This document shows, piece after piece, positions 33,906 to 44,892 of a stretch of DNA of 64,000 bases. Every line of letters begins with the position of its first letter. Positions within the stretch are counted from its first letter, which is position 1. The DNA lies in the NCBI GenBank assembly GCA_027943335.1, contig BSBK01002798.1:1116001-1180000 (forward strand). Reading direction: 5' to 3'. Source of the stretch: Chamaecyparis obtusa (lineage: Eukaryota > Streptophyta > Pinopsida > Cupressales > Cupressaceae). A model generated the notes under the pieces. It saw nothing but the letters and a program-made list of their open reading frames with translations. It was not told the DNA's origin and searched no databases. The position numbers and the translations under genes were made by a program.

Positions 33906-34143
33906 CTATAATATGAGGCTTATTGTCATCTTTGCATTTTGCGATAAATTCTCGAGCATTGACAGCACAACTTTCATGTTGTCGCTTATAAAAATGGGCT
34001 TCAATTGGAGAAAGCATCAACCATGACAAGCGTTCCTCTTGGGGAGGTAAATTCAATTCATCCGACACCTGTGATTTAGTTGATCGCCACATTAGCTGCC
34101 GGAAAACTTGATGTGTGAATCGTTTTGCTCTAATATTACCTCT
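33906..34143 (-). CDS. SHPRH: SHPRH-like exon
   Basis: This 238-bp exon begins RGNIRAKRFTHQVFRQLMWR and contains DELNLPPQEERLSWLMLSPI and EAHFYKRQHESC, the SNF2 segment between the ATPase lobe and the helical bundle. It ends after one base of a glycine codon at a GTATTA donor. The acceptor is TTGCAG at 34144-34149. The frame is continuous with the exon at 44207 across a 10.1-kb intron. Confidence 0.93.
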
Positions 34144-36313
34144 CTGCAAGAAAGGAATATCATGAGAATTTTCACTACTAACAAAAAAATAAAAAATACG
34201 GTCTTTTAGAGATCATGGACTATAAAACATGTTTTTATAAATTAGCTTTAGTGGCTCTATATTCTCCCTCATTTCTAAACTTGGGATTGTGTATTTGACA
34301 TTGAGAAAAGTAGCTCATGAAAGGGTAGTAGTTTTAACAAGATACTAGCAATCACCTTATAAAAGCGTATTCTTAAAAAAAAACTAAGCATACAGTTGAA
34401 TTTCTAGAATCTAATTGGACAAGCCATATCACAAGCCATGTCAATTGCATTATAATACATCTCAGATTAAGTACAAGCCTGTGTTCAAGTCACTAGACGA
34501 GCATTCTCTTTGGTAAGTAATAGTAGAATATGACTATAATTTCTCATCCACAAAATGCTCAAATGATAATCCAAAATAAGAGGCTCTTTCTCTGCAAGAA
34601 AAGGTAATTAAATTGAGATAAAGTCCACAACCTGAATTTCAAAACCAAACTCTGTCAAAAAAGCAACATATCCAACTAGAATTACCCATATACACCAGTA
34701 TTACTAGAAAAAGTTCAAGCATAATGCCTGATATACCAAAAAAATCACCACAATACCTAGAGCCATAGCAAGCAGACCTGTAAATATTCACTGTATTAAT
34801 GCAAAAAAGCCACAACATAAAAGCCTTCAATCATTATAAACATTCGGTCATATGAATAAATAGCAGTTTGTGGTATTGGAGCTTATAATCAATCATTGTG
34901 TCAAGAGCTTACTTAGCACATGCGCATCCATGATGAAAGATCCCGGATAGGATTTTTGAACAACTATCTGATGGTTTTTTCCGAAAATTTGTCTTGACCA
35001 GCAAAGTGATGAAGATTGTTTAATTTTTTTGGTTTTAACACTATTCTGATTTTTTGTGTTTTTGGTAGTTTTTTTGAGTTATTTGTAATTTTGATATTTG
35101 AATGCAAAATGCAATGAAATATTTGACAGAAACAATTTCAGAATTCTAGTTTATGGGACAGCAAAGCAATAATTTCAAAATTTGAGAGATTTATTCCACC
35201 AGAATGGCAAGTAGCATAGCAGGAGTCCAACGCTAAGCCTTGAAATGAGTGTTTTATTAATGGATCTAGAAAAAATCACAATATAGGCGCCTCTAGGAAG
35301 TTTCAACACCACCAATGTGGTTTATTTGCATCTACTATAATTATCAAAAACAATTATTACAAGAATAGACTGAACTGCTAAACATTTTGTCTGGCCTGCA
35401 CGCAAGACAATTGAATTTGACCACTTTTTTACAATGAATTGCTGATATCAAATGCATATGCCTGTTGTATCCTGCTGAAAGTCTTTATTTTCATTTACTA
35501 CTGCTAGAAATGGATTCCCTACAATTACCAAACCCTCACTACTGCTGTTTGATGAAATTGGCACCATGTAATATCCCCAATTTTCAGTCTCTTGAGATTA
35601 GCTTGGTTTGGCGACCCTCGCAAGCTAATCAGGTGATCAGAGGGGGTCAGTCGACAGAGATTGTAGTTGGATTCCATTCTGGAGGTTCTGGTTGTCAAGT
35701 TTGCTCTTCGTTTGGGCCAGATTGGATGACTTACTATTTATAGTAAGTGTGTTTTGGGCATAGCTTGATTTAACAGGGCGTCTATGCAGTGTCATCAGGC
35801 ATTGTAGGATCGTTTGTCAAGGATCTCCAGTTTGAGAGACTTGCTATTTATAGTAAGTCTATTTTTGGGCAGTTGGCTATTTCTAGCAGGGCAGTATGAG
35901 CTCAGGTACTGTTGTCAGAAGTTTGAAGGATTTTGTAAATGAGATTCAGTGCATCACATTTATAATAAAAGTTATTAAATTAAGTTATGATAATTTAATA
36001 ACTTTGGTCTTTAATGTTTTAATTTAATATTGTGATGGTGAAGACTCTTTAATGAAAAGTGTCATGATGAAGTTTTCATTAAAGTCTTATATATATGCCT
36101 TAAGGAAATCGATTTTGATACCTTATGTCATTTATTGAAAATTGAAAGTTTGGATGGAGAAGGAAACCGATTTTCCTTGGAAGACTGCTAGGGTTTGTGT
36201 TTGGTCTTCAATTCATGGAGAGAACACCAAATTCTTTGAAATTTGTTGACTATTATGTGGGATCAAATTGCTACTGATCAAAGGCGTTTTGAAATGGATT
36301 GTTAATGCCATTG

Positions 36314-36942
36314 TGTAAAAGTATAATAAACTTCTTGAAATTAGAAGTGAATCTCTGATATTATTTACTGAGATTCACAGACACTTCCTATTTATCAGAT
36401 TATCTATATTCGGTGTCTAATCATAAACAGCACATTGCACATATATATGATTGTGCACAGTCCTAATTTGATGAGGCGTGACTCATGAATGAGTCACAAC
36501 TCATCAAACTACCGCTAAGACTGTTCGTATCGTTATTGTTATGACTGTCAATTAATAATTGTATGTGCTGTGTATAGTGCGTTGTGTATAATTAAGATTG
36601 TTAAGCTGCATATTATTAAGGATACCGATAGTTATCGGTTAGTATTAGACCCAATGACTATCGGATATCCTAATAATCTTAATAACATATGATCCGATCA
36701 CTATCGGGTATGGGTTAATGGTATCGTTTAGTATTTAATATTTCAAAACTTAATTGTTAATATATATATTAATATATATGTAATTATAATTATATATATA
36801 TATATAATATGAAATATATATTGATAGACTTAATTCAAGAATATGTGTATATTAATATATATGTGATTTTTCCAATATATATATTAATATATACAAATAT
36901 ATTTATATGTGAATTATCTGAACGATGCTATCAATTTCAACA
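36314..36942 (-). repeat. 3' LTR of the innermost Copia element
   Basis: 629 bp; differs from the 5' LTR by scattered substitutions and small indels in the TATA-rich tract and the TGTGTATAGTGCG region, hence the 17-bp length difference. Confidence 0.9.
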
Positions 36943-37041
36943 CTCCCTCTTAGCTAGGGAAGATAATTTTCCATAAATCATCACATTTGTAAAAAATGAA
37001 ATCAACATGTAAATGATGATTTTATACATATTTCTTTAGCT

Positions 37042-37230
37042 TGTGATGTCTAATTTCCATATCACCTTGATATGAGGGATCACCTTAGATTGTGATACCT
37101 GAATTTTCATATCACCTTGATATGAGGAATCACCTTAGATTGTGATACCTAGTTTTCATATCACCTTGATATGAGGAATCACTTTAGATCGTGATACCTG
37201 ATTTTCATATCACCACAGATTGTGATACAA
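37042..37230 (-). repeat. 49-50-bp tandem repeat in the Copia 3' untranslated region
   Basis: Units begin at 37042, 37091, 37141, 37190 and a truncated one at 37221, each opening TGTGATACCT or similar and containing ATATCACCTTGATAT, an interrupted palindrome. It lies between RNase H and the 3' LTR. Confidence 0.88.
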
Positions 37231-37452
37231 GGATATAGTAAATAAGAACATTACATTCCATTTACATATAACCCTATTATGGTATGTGCATAGACATATA
37301 ACTGTCTACCATAACGAATCCTCATTACAAGATTGTCACCTTGTAATCTCAAATACAAGTGTTCATTATTTAATAAGTAATCACTTCTTAGAAATGTACA
37401 CAGGATGGATGAGCCCATAAAACATTTTATTTATATTAATACAAATCAAAAA

Positions 37453-37985
37453 TCATATTACAACCATACCAAGATTTTTCCTGAAGTGATCAACTTTCAC
37501 CTTGGGAAGAGCTTTGGTAAGAATATCTGCAATTTGATCTCCAGTACTAATATATTTCAACTGAATCACTTTCCTTTCAACCATATCACGGACATAGTGA
37601 TAAGGAATCTCAACATGCTTGGATCTGTCATGAAACACTGGGTTTACTGATAATTTGATACAACTCTGGTTATCACAAAGAATAGTAGTTGGTTTTAACG
37701 GTTTACCAAATAACCCAGTAAGTAGTTTTCTAAGCCATATTGCTTCTCTAGCAGCCATTGAAGATGCAATATATTCTGCCTCGGTAGAACTCTGAGCTAC
37801 TGAAGATTGTTTTCTACTAATCCATGATAACATAGCCGATCCCAAGCTAAAACAACATCCTGAGGTGCTTTTTTCGATCAGTCACACTTCCGTCCCAGTC
37901 TGAGTCAGTGAATCCATGAAGGTCTAATTCTGTCTTATCATATTTGAGTCCATAGTTAAGAGTACCCTAAAGATATCTTAATAAA
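37453..37985 (-). pseudogene. Copia RNase H region
   Basis: Includes DLHGFTDSDWDGSVTDRKST and SGCC, then SWISRKQSSVAQSSTEAEYI, LCDNQSCIKLSVNPVFHDRS, KHVEIPYHYVRDMVERK and DQIADILTKALPK: the complete C-terminal Copia RNase H. The frame shifts near 37850; a TAG replaces a codon in RYLxGT near 37970. Confidence 0.88.
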
Positions 37986-38029
37986 TGTTTTGCAACATTG
38001 AGATGAATCTCTTTGGGTTCACACATGAA

Positions 38030-39000
38030 CTAACTTAAGGTATTTACTGAAAAGCAAATATCCGGTCTCGTATTCCCTAAGAACATTAGGGAACCTATTA
38101 TCTGCCTGTATAAAGAAATATCTGCAGGTGGAGATTCTGATGCTACTTCTTTTAGCTTATGAAAAATTGTTTCCATGGGAGAAGGCATCGGTCTACAATT
38201 TAACATACCAAATCTCTTCAAAATGTCAAGGGTGTATTTGCCTTGATTTAGAATAATACTATCTGACTCCTGCCAAACTTCCAAACCAAGAAAATAGTGT
38301 AAAAGGCCTGAGTCTTTCATATCAAATTCTTTGGCTAAGTCTTTCTTACATTGTTGAATCAGATGATCCTCTCCTGTAATCAATAAATCATCAACATATA
38401 GGATTAATATCAACATATCACCTTTGTTTATTTTGAAGTAGAGATTTGGATCAGCATCATTTTTTGAAAATCCTAACTGCAAGAGGTAATTGTCAATTCT
38501 CTCATACTAGGCTCTGGGAGCTTGTTTAAGTCCATATAGAGCTTTCTTTAGTTTGCACACATGTGTTTTGGAATTATGGATCTCAAACCCTTCAGGTCGT
38601 TCTAGATATACTTCTTCAATGGTTCCATTTAAGAAAGCAGTCTTTACATCCATCTGATGTACTTTCCATCCTTTAGCAGCTGCAATGGCTAGAACTGTTC
38701 GAATTGAAGTGTATCAGGCAACAGGGGCAAAAGTTTCTTCATAGTCAATCCCTTCCTTTTGTGAAAAACCTCTAGCTACAAATCTTGCCTTGTACTTCTC
38801 TATACTGCCATCTGCAGCATGTTTGATTTTGAACAACCATTTAGAGGTGACTACTGATTTCTCTTTAGGTCTTGGCACAATGTCCCATACATCATTCTTT
38901 ATAATAGACTGATATTCTTCTGTCATCGCGTCTTTCCATACTTGCTATTGGATAGCATCAGGAACATTTGTGGGTTCTGATTTTGAGAGTTCACTCATAA
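38030..39000 (-). pseudogene. Copia reverse transcriptase
   Basis: Blocks: [50 protein letters not shown], then ILYVDDLLITG (catalytic YVDD) and FLGLEVWQ, MPSPMET, IIGSLMFLGNTRPDI. In-frame stops occur at VA-TGA-Y, RA-TAG-Y and LS-TAG-F. Compared with the related element at 54252-55800, these correspond to CGA, TGG and CAG codons. Confidence 0.88.
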
Positions 39001-39427
39001 GGGCTACATAACTAGATAATCTCGATGGTCTTTTACTTTCCCTGAATGTCCCTGGAGGAGCACCATAAGTCTTTGCTTCTTCTATGATCTTAGTGGCCCA
39101 AAGAGGTCTCTTTTTAGGATTTTTTGATGTTGAGAGATTTTCCTCATTTTCTTCTTCCTCAGAATCCTCCCTTCGAGTCTCAGGTGTAACATATTCTTTT
39201 GGGGAGACATGTGTTTCTAGTTCTATAGAATTTCTAGCTCTAGAGCAAGCTATGACTTCTTCAAAGATTACATCCCGACTTAGTTCAACCTGATTTTGAC
39301 CAGGTATATATATACGGTATGTTTTTGAGGTTTCACTATATCCTACAAAAATACCTTTCTTTCCAGATGGTTCTAACTTTGTTCTCTTTTCTTTTGGTAT
39401 ATGAATATATACAGGACACCCAAATAT

Positions 39428-40207
39428 TCAAAAATTGTTGATGTCTGGTTTTGTCCCTGAGAAGGCTTCTTCAAGAGTTTTACTATCAATGTGAGAGTGT
39501 GGACATCTATTTTGAATATATACAGCCGTATTAGAAGCTTCTGCCCAAAGAGAGGTGTCGATATTTTGATCAAGGAGCATTGCCTTGGTAGCTTCAATAA
39601 TAGTTCTATTCTTCCTTTCAGCAACCCCATTCTGTTGTGGATTGTAAGGCACAGTGTACTCCCTCTTAATCCCAGCCTCTTTACAAAATTCCTTGAAAAT
39701 TTCTGAGGTGTATTCTTTGCCATTATCTGATCTTAGGGTTTTGATTTTCTTTCCAGAAAAGTTTTCAGTGATAGATTTGAAATCTTTAAACATCTTCAAG
39801 ATCTCCTTAGACTCTTTGTGTTTAAGGAAGTAAATCCAAGTCTTTCTGGAGAAGTCATCAATAAAGATTACATAATATTTGCATCCTCCTATTGAAGGAA
39901 CAGACATTGGTCCACATAAGTCTGAATGAATTAATTCTAAAACATTGTTCGTTCTAGTCAAACTGTTTTGAAATGTTCCTTTTGTGTTTTTACCTAACAC
40001 ACAACCTTTGCATGCACAAGGATGATACTATTTAAGTTTTGGTAATCCAGTGACCAAATTCTCCATAGAAGATAGAGCCTTGTAGTTTAAATGTCCTAGT
40101 CTTCTATGCCATATTTCATTTGAGTTGGAGATATCATTGGTTAGGGCTTGATTTGATTCAGTACTTAACTCATATAGACAACCTTGTCTTCTCCCTATGG
40201 TATGAGC
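39428..40207 (-). pseudogene. Copia integrase
   Basis: After a stop following TIK (40205-40207), an HHCC-type region (IWHRRLGHLNYKALSSMENL ... CACKGCVLGK), then ELIHSDLCGPMSVPSIGG, IDDFSRKTWIYFLK, RSDNGKEYTSEIF and NPQQNGVAERKNRTI supply the catalytic D, D, E residues. The open stretch 39428-40000 is 190 codons. A frameshift near 39425 separates it from the CPVYIHIPKEKR-type C-terminal part. Confidence 0.9.
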
Positions 40208-41371
40208 CTACTTAATAGTGAACTTCTTTGGCCAGGCTTTTACTTTACCGTCCATGAAAGTTACCCTATATCCATTATCCTCAAGTGCAGATATGGATAT
40301 AAGGTTTCTCTTGATACCTAGTACAAACAGTACTCCAGTGAGCTGAATTGAAATACCAGTCTTTAACTTGATTGTGCAAGTCCCAATACCTTTCACGGGA
40401 TAAGCAGAATCATCACTGATAGTCACTTCCTCATCGGAATCTTCTATCATAGAGTCTAGTAATTCTCTGAATCCTGTGATATGTCTAGAAGAACCACTGT
40501 CAATAACCCAAGTGTTTTTATTTGAGACTTGATTTGAAAGTGCAGAATAGAGTACAAGTTTCTCATTTTTGGGTTCTTCCTTAGCCTTCTTTGTTTTGGT
40601 GAAAGAAGCCTGATGGTTCTTATATGGGCAATTGATTACATGTCCAAATTTATCACATCTAAAACACAGGACTTTAGACATATCTCTTTTGTTATTATAT
40701 TCAAGGTTAAATTTCCTTTTCTTGAAGTGTATGCCTTTCTTCTTGTGAGTATTCACATTTAGTGCATGAAGATCCTCATCAATGGTTTTCTTCTTTATTC
40801 CTTTCTTGTCTAATCTTGATTCCTCTTGTAGGCAATCTGTTCTTAGTCGGTCAAATTTTGGGAATTTGGATCTAGCACTTATGCCAAAGACAAAAGTCTC
40901 CCAAGATTCGGGTAGACCATCTAAAGCAATCAATGATAATTCCTTACCATCAATTTGATAGCCAAGTAGTGAAAATTGATCTCTTAGGGCTGAGACTCTC
41001 ATAAAGTATGAATTTATTTTCTCACCTTTGTTCATACTTATGTGATTTATATCCCTCTTCAAGCGTAATTTCTTGTTGGCATTACTTATCTCATAAGTTT
41101 TCTCTAGTGCTTTCAACATTTCATATGCCCTTTCATATTTTGATAATATAGGAACAATGTGGTCTCTGACTCCATCAATGATTATCTTCATGGCTTTGTT
41201 GTTTCCTTCATTCAAAGTTGTTATGTTAGGTTCTGTTTCTGGTTTTAATTTGTCTACTTTAATGAAGCATTCGACCTTATTTTCTTTTAATAACATTATG
41301 ATTCTAAACTTCCATGATTGAAAGTTGTCAGCACCCTCAAGTCTGTCCTCGAATCTGATAATGTTTGCCAT
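40208..41371 (-). CDS. Copia gag-protease open reading frame (387 aa)
   Basis: An uninterrupted frame from ATG 41371, 73 bases downstream of the primer-binding site. Gag blocks: ADNFQSWKFRIIMLLKENKV, NKAMKIIIDGVRDHIVPI, SLIALDGLPESWETFVFGI. A knuckle CFRCDKFGHVINC has CX2CX4HX3C spacing, one residue short of the usual CX2CX4HX4C. The protease is WVIDSGSSRHITGF with catalytic DSG. The frame ends at TAG 40205-40207, where the related element has a glutamine codon, so the stop is probably secondary. Gag packages the RNA; protease matures the polyprotein. Confidence 0.88.
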   Translation of the reverse strand: MANIIRFEDRLEGADNFQSWKFRIIMLLKENKVECFIKVDKLKPETEPNITTLNEGNNKAMKIIIDGVRDHIVPILSKYERAYEMLKALEKTYEISNANKKLRLKRDINHISMNKGEKINSYFMRVSALRDQFSLLGYQIDGKELSLIALDGLPESWETFVFGISARSKFPKFDRLRTDCLQEESRLDKKGIKKKTIDEDLHALNVNTHKKKGIHFKKRKFNLEYNNKRDMSKVLCFRCDKFGHVINCPYKNHQASFTKTKKAKEEPKNEKLVLYSALSNQVSNKNTWVIDSGSSRHITGFRELLDSMIEDSDEEVTISDDSAYPVKGIGTCTIKLKTGISIQLTGVLFVLGIKRNLISISALEDNGYRVTFMDGKVKAWPKKFTIK

Positions 41372-41456
41372 TGGAATGTAATGTAATTAGACTGAAATTT
41401 AATTTCTTTGAGTTTATTAGCCACTTGGATCCTTCAGAACCAGTGCTCTGATACCA

Positions 41457-42068
41457 TGTAAAAGTATAATAAACTTCTTGAAATTAGAAGTGAATCTCTG
41501 ATATTATTTACTGAGATTCATAGACACTTCCTATTTATCAGATTATCTATATTCGGTGTCTAATCATAAACAGCACATTGCACATATATATGATTGTGCA
41601 CAATCCTATTTTGATGAGGCGTGACTCATGAATGAGTCGCGACTCATCAAACTACTGCTAAGACTATTCGTATTGTTATCGTTATGACTGTCAATTAATA
41701 ATTGTATGCGCTGAGTATAATTACGATTGCCACGCAGCATATTATTAAGGATACCGATAGTTATCGGTTAGTATTAGACCCGATGACTATCGGATATCCT
41801 AATAATCTTAATAACATATGATCCGATCACTATTGGGTATAGGTTAATGGTATCGTTTAGTATTTAATATTTCAAAACTTAATTGTTAATATATATATTA
41901 ATATATATGTAATTATAATTATATATATATTATGAAATATTATTGATAGACTTAATTCAAGAATATATATGTGTATATTAATATATATGTGATTTTCCCA
42001 ATATATATATTAATATATACAAATATATTTATATGTGAATTATCTGAACGATGCTATCAATTTCAACA
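41457..42068 (-). repeat. 5' LTR of the innermost Copia element
   Basis: 612 bp, TG...CA, preceding the primer-binding site on the minus strand. It contains long TA-rich tracts near 41890-42030. Confidence 0.9.
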
Positions 42069-44206
42069 CATTGAATCAAGCTTCAATGTGCGCCGAGCTG
42101 TGTTTTTAGAGGGAGCCGTACGGCTGAGAGCTGGTGCCGTATGTACTGCAAGTCTGCCCTTGCAGTTGCAGCGTTTTGTTCATGGGAGGCTGTAAACTGA
42201 TTGCTGGGGCAGCATTTTTGCTTGGAGGGTGTGTTAGATGATAGAGGAGAGGATTGAAGTTCTTCTTTTGGCTGAGGAGCACTCAAATCAGGGCTGGCGT
42301 CAACCATTTCCAGTTGGAGTTTATTGTGTATGCTGCGTTTTTCATCTACAGCCAGTCACATTATTTTAAGCTTCTACATTCCACATTGTAATTTTAATTT
42401 TAGGTGATTGTTAAATGTAAGCGTAGAGTATGTTGTCATGAAGAACATTTTAGTGGATATTCAGAGGTTATTTAAATTGTTGTTCTCTGCTCATCTTGAG
42501 GAAATTCTGTGAAACTTTATCTATGATCATTAAATTGAAAATTGCAAATAAATTATAAATCTTTGGATCTCTGCAAAATTGCAATTAAAATTGAGTTAGA
42601 AGCCAATTGGCAGCTGAGAGCCAGGCAGGCTCTTTACACACCATAGGTACCTCCAAAGTGGTACGGCCAGCAAGGGGAAGCCAAGCGGGGGCTGGAGAAA
42701 GGTATGGCTAGCTTAATTGCCTCTACAAATCTGACAAATCTGCTGTCCAAAGTCTATAGCTGCTTCTATAAGCCTGAAATTGATGCACAAACAAGAATCC
42801 TAAATAAATTCCTCAGTTCACTGAGTTGGGGTTCTGTCCACCCCCACCTGCCTTCAAGGAATTTTCGTTCCTCAAAGTGCAAACTGCTGATCTGAATTTG
42901 CAGACCTCAATTCCCAAGAGGAGCTGTGAAAAATTACCTGAATGAATGTAAAAATAAAACCCCATCTTTCTTTTTATTACATTTCTCCCTCCTCCAAGTG
43001 GTTCAAACCCTATTTAGGGTTTTCATCTTTTATTTTATTAACTTTAATAAAAACCATGCCTTCTCCAAAAAATCGATCACCAAGGCATTATTTTATATTA
43101 TTATATTGGCCCCGCTTTTAGTTTAAAACAACTTATGTTCATACACCTAAGGAATGGGACCCTCACTTTATTATAACTTATTAAAATGTAAAGTGAATAT
43201 AATATTCACTTTAATATTAATCTTTTTAATACCAACTTAGGAAAATATTAAATTATTTCCCAATTTATTCATAAAATGTAAATCTGGACTCAAAACTAAA
43301 TTCCAATTGAAGCCCTCTAATCACTGATGATGTTTGAGTCCTGCAAGCTAACTGGCAATTCCTACTTAAAAGTAGGGATATGCCCTAAAAAGTAGGAACC
43401 TATCTTCAAACACCTGAAACTGCTCAAAAGGATCCTGCTCTACTCCATGGTTCCCGGGGTGGTCAACTAGTCAATTGCCAATTCTCCTTAAAAAATAGGA
43501 GACATCCCTAAAATGTAGGAACTGCCCTCTTAAAGTCCAATACGGTTCACAGAGCCCTAACAAAGCTCCATGACCCTTTGAATGAGTCCCCTAGCCATAC
43601 TATTGACCTACGGGAACTCAAATGATAGGTCAACCTCTACTCATCTACCTGTCACCTAGGAAGGGGACATTACACATGATGATCCTGAAAATTCTTTAGA
43701 GGGATATTTAAGCCTTGGAATCCAATAATATTTTAATTTTAATGATGAAAGTTGTTGGATTGCTATAAAAACATGAATTATGTTTTGATTGTTCACACCA
43801 CGCAAATTTACCTCGCCTTTAATCTTATCAGATAGATAAATTTTAGTTGAACTATTGAAACGAAAGTCGTTAATTCCTTGCTCCAGAGTTGTTTGTCATA
43901 ATGTCTATCTGCCATAGAAAAGGCAAAATTTACAACTAGCTGGAAGGCATGTCAAAGCAAACAAGCAGCATATCATTCATCAAGAAATCAACGCCATCTT
44001 GGAAAAGATTTCCTCTTCAGATCATCATAAACCAGTCTTAAGTCACTTTTCATCAAAAATCTCTTTTTTCATTTTTTAAAAGGCTATAAAAGATGTAAAA
44101 GAACAAACAGATTCTAGCAAGGTTTAAAATAAATTTTAAGATTTCTCAAAGATGGAAGAGAATTATAAACAGATTTTAACATTGTCTTGTAAGAAGGAAC
44201 AATTAC

Positions 44207-44462
44207 CTCATATGGAATCTTAATCACTTCACTCCACCATCTATGATCATCAAATGGTTCGGCTTTCAAAAATCTTAACAAACCATACACATCCTCAAGA
44301 TTTTGCTGTATAGGGGTTCCAGTAACACACCAAAGGTGTTGAGCACTCAAACGCATTGCCATTTCTGTTGCTGCAGCTGTATTAGACTCAACCATCTGTG
44401 CTTCATCCAGGCACAGTCGCCACCAATGAATCTTTGTCAGTGGTGTTGGCACAACTAGGTAC
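44207..44462 (-). CDS. SHPRH: SHPRH-like exon with the DEAQ box
   Basis: This 256-bp exon starts with one base completing a split arginine codon and reads YLVVPTPLTKIHWWRLCLDE and AQMVESNTAAATEMAMRLS, then HLWCVTGTPIQQNLEDVYGL and RWWSEVIKIPYE. LCLDEAQ is the Walker B/motif II of the SNF2 ATPase and GTPIQQ is the following conserved motif. The acceptor TTGCTAG lies at 44463-44469 and the donor GTAATT just below 44207. This is the most 5' exon I can support. Confidence 0.95.
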
Positions 44463-44630
44463 CTAGCAAGAAATTCCATGAACATGTGAGGTTCCCCTTT
44501 CAAATATTATTTATGGGGCAAAAACCGCTGTTGCATCAAAAAAGAAAGATATCTGGCATTTGTCTTGTTCCATGTCATGTTTCGACAACAAGAGGCTTAT
44601 GCTTTAAGAGACATACAATTCCTTTCATTA

Positions 44631-44892
44631 GCAGTGATTGGCATATTGATCTGAAAGAAAATTTGGAGATTGAGAACAATTATATCAGTAACCATGGCTC
44701 TAACACTGAGAGGAACATTCTGAAGAGGAAAGTGTCATACTTGAGCACTCATCTAGAATCTGCAGTGATTGGCATATTGATCTGAAAGAAAATTTGGAGA
44801 TTGAGAACAATTATATCAGTAACCATGGCTCTAACACTGAGAGGAACATTCTGAAGAGGAAAGTGTCATACTTGAGCACTCATCTAGAATCT
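44631..44892. repeat. Perfect 131-bp tandem duplication
   Basis: Copies 44631-44761 and 44762-44892 look identical by eye, each starting GCAGTGATTGGCATATTGAT. They lie 170 bp upstream of the DEAQ exon in the adjacent intron. On the minus strand each has a TTTTCTTTCAG acceptor-like site. Confidence 0.92.

Larger units (their letters stand above)
36314..42068 (-). mobile_element. Complete Copia element (5.75 kb), innermost of the nest
   Basis: LTRs at 36314-36942 (629 bp) and 41457-42068 (612 bp), both TGTAAAAGTATAATAA...TTTCAACA. Target duplication CATTG at 36309-36313 and 42069-42073. Read on the minus strand, the primer-binding site TGGTATCAGAGC (41445-41456) abuts the 5' LTR and a purine tract (AAGAGGGAG) abuts the 3' LTR. 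Gag, protease, integrase, reverse transcriptase and RNase H follow in Copia order. Several stops inactivate pol. Confidence 0.95.
35567..42638 (+). mobile_element. Solo LTR (about 1.31 kb), middle of the nest
   Basis: Starts TGTAATATCCCC and ends CTCTTTACA, with CACCA duplicated at 35562-35566 and 42639-42643. It carries the palindrome TTACTATTTATAGTAAG twice (35730 and 35850 areas), like the related solo LTR at 50432-51846. Split at CATTG by the Copia element. Confidence 0.7.
34934..43674 (-). mobile_element. Solo LTR (about 1.67 kb), outermost of the nest
   Basis: On the minus strand it starts TGTAATGTCCCCTTCC (43674 inward) and ends CGGGATCTTTCA (34934). The flanks are CATGA at 34929-34933 and 43675-43679. 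It holds two stem words, CCTACTTAAAAGTAGG near 43362 and CTCCTTAAAAAATAGGAG near 43484. Split by the LTR at 35567-42638. The assignment rests on the TG/CA ends and the exact duplication. Confidence 0.6.
34144..44206 (-). other. SHPRH intron (10,063 bp) with a three-level transposon nest
   Basis: Contains a minus-oriented solo LTR (34934-43674), which contains a plus-oriented solo LTR (35567-42638), which contains a complete Copia element (36314-42068). Each has its own 5-bp duplication. Removing them and one copy of each duplication leaves about 1.3 kb of original intron (34144-34933 and 43680-44206), in which I recognise nothing. Confidence 0.8.
95..44462 (-). other. SHPRH: SHPRH-like gene, partial (8 exons visible, both ends outside or not found)
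   Basis: SHPRH proteins combine an SNF2 ATPase with a RING-type E3 ligase; in yeast (Rad5) and animals this family polyubiquitinates PCNA in DNA-damage tolerance in the nucleus. The visible part covers the DEAQ box and following SNF2 motif, the conserved block around LNSLLKLRQACCHPQVG, a TPR-like helical stretch and a four-cysteine motif. Exon lengths are 256, 238, 161, 600, 170, 217, 216 and 117 bp. Junction phases are compatible throughout and I see no stop in about 658 codons, so the gene is probably functional despite introns of 25.9, 10.1, 3.1 and 2.8 kb. The first exons and the RING/C-terminal helicase exons are not seen. Family assignment is strong; function in this organism is inferred. 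Confidence 0.9.

Noticed and set aside
44540..44660. Possible SHPRH exon ending before the 131-bp repeat
   Set aside because: An acceptor-like site is present, but none of the three frames gives the expected conserved residues before RYLVVPTPL.
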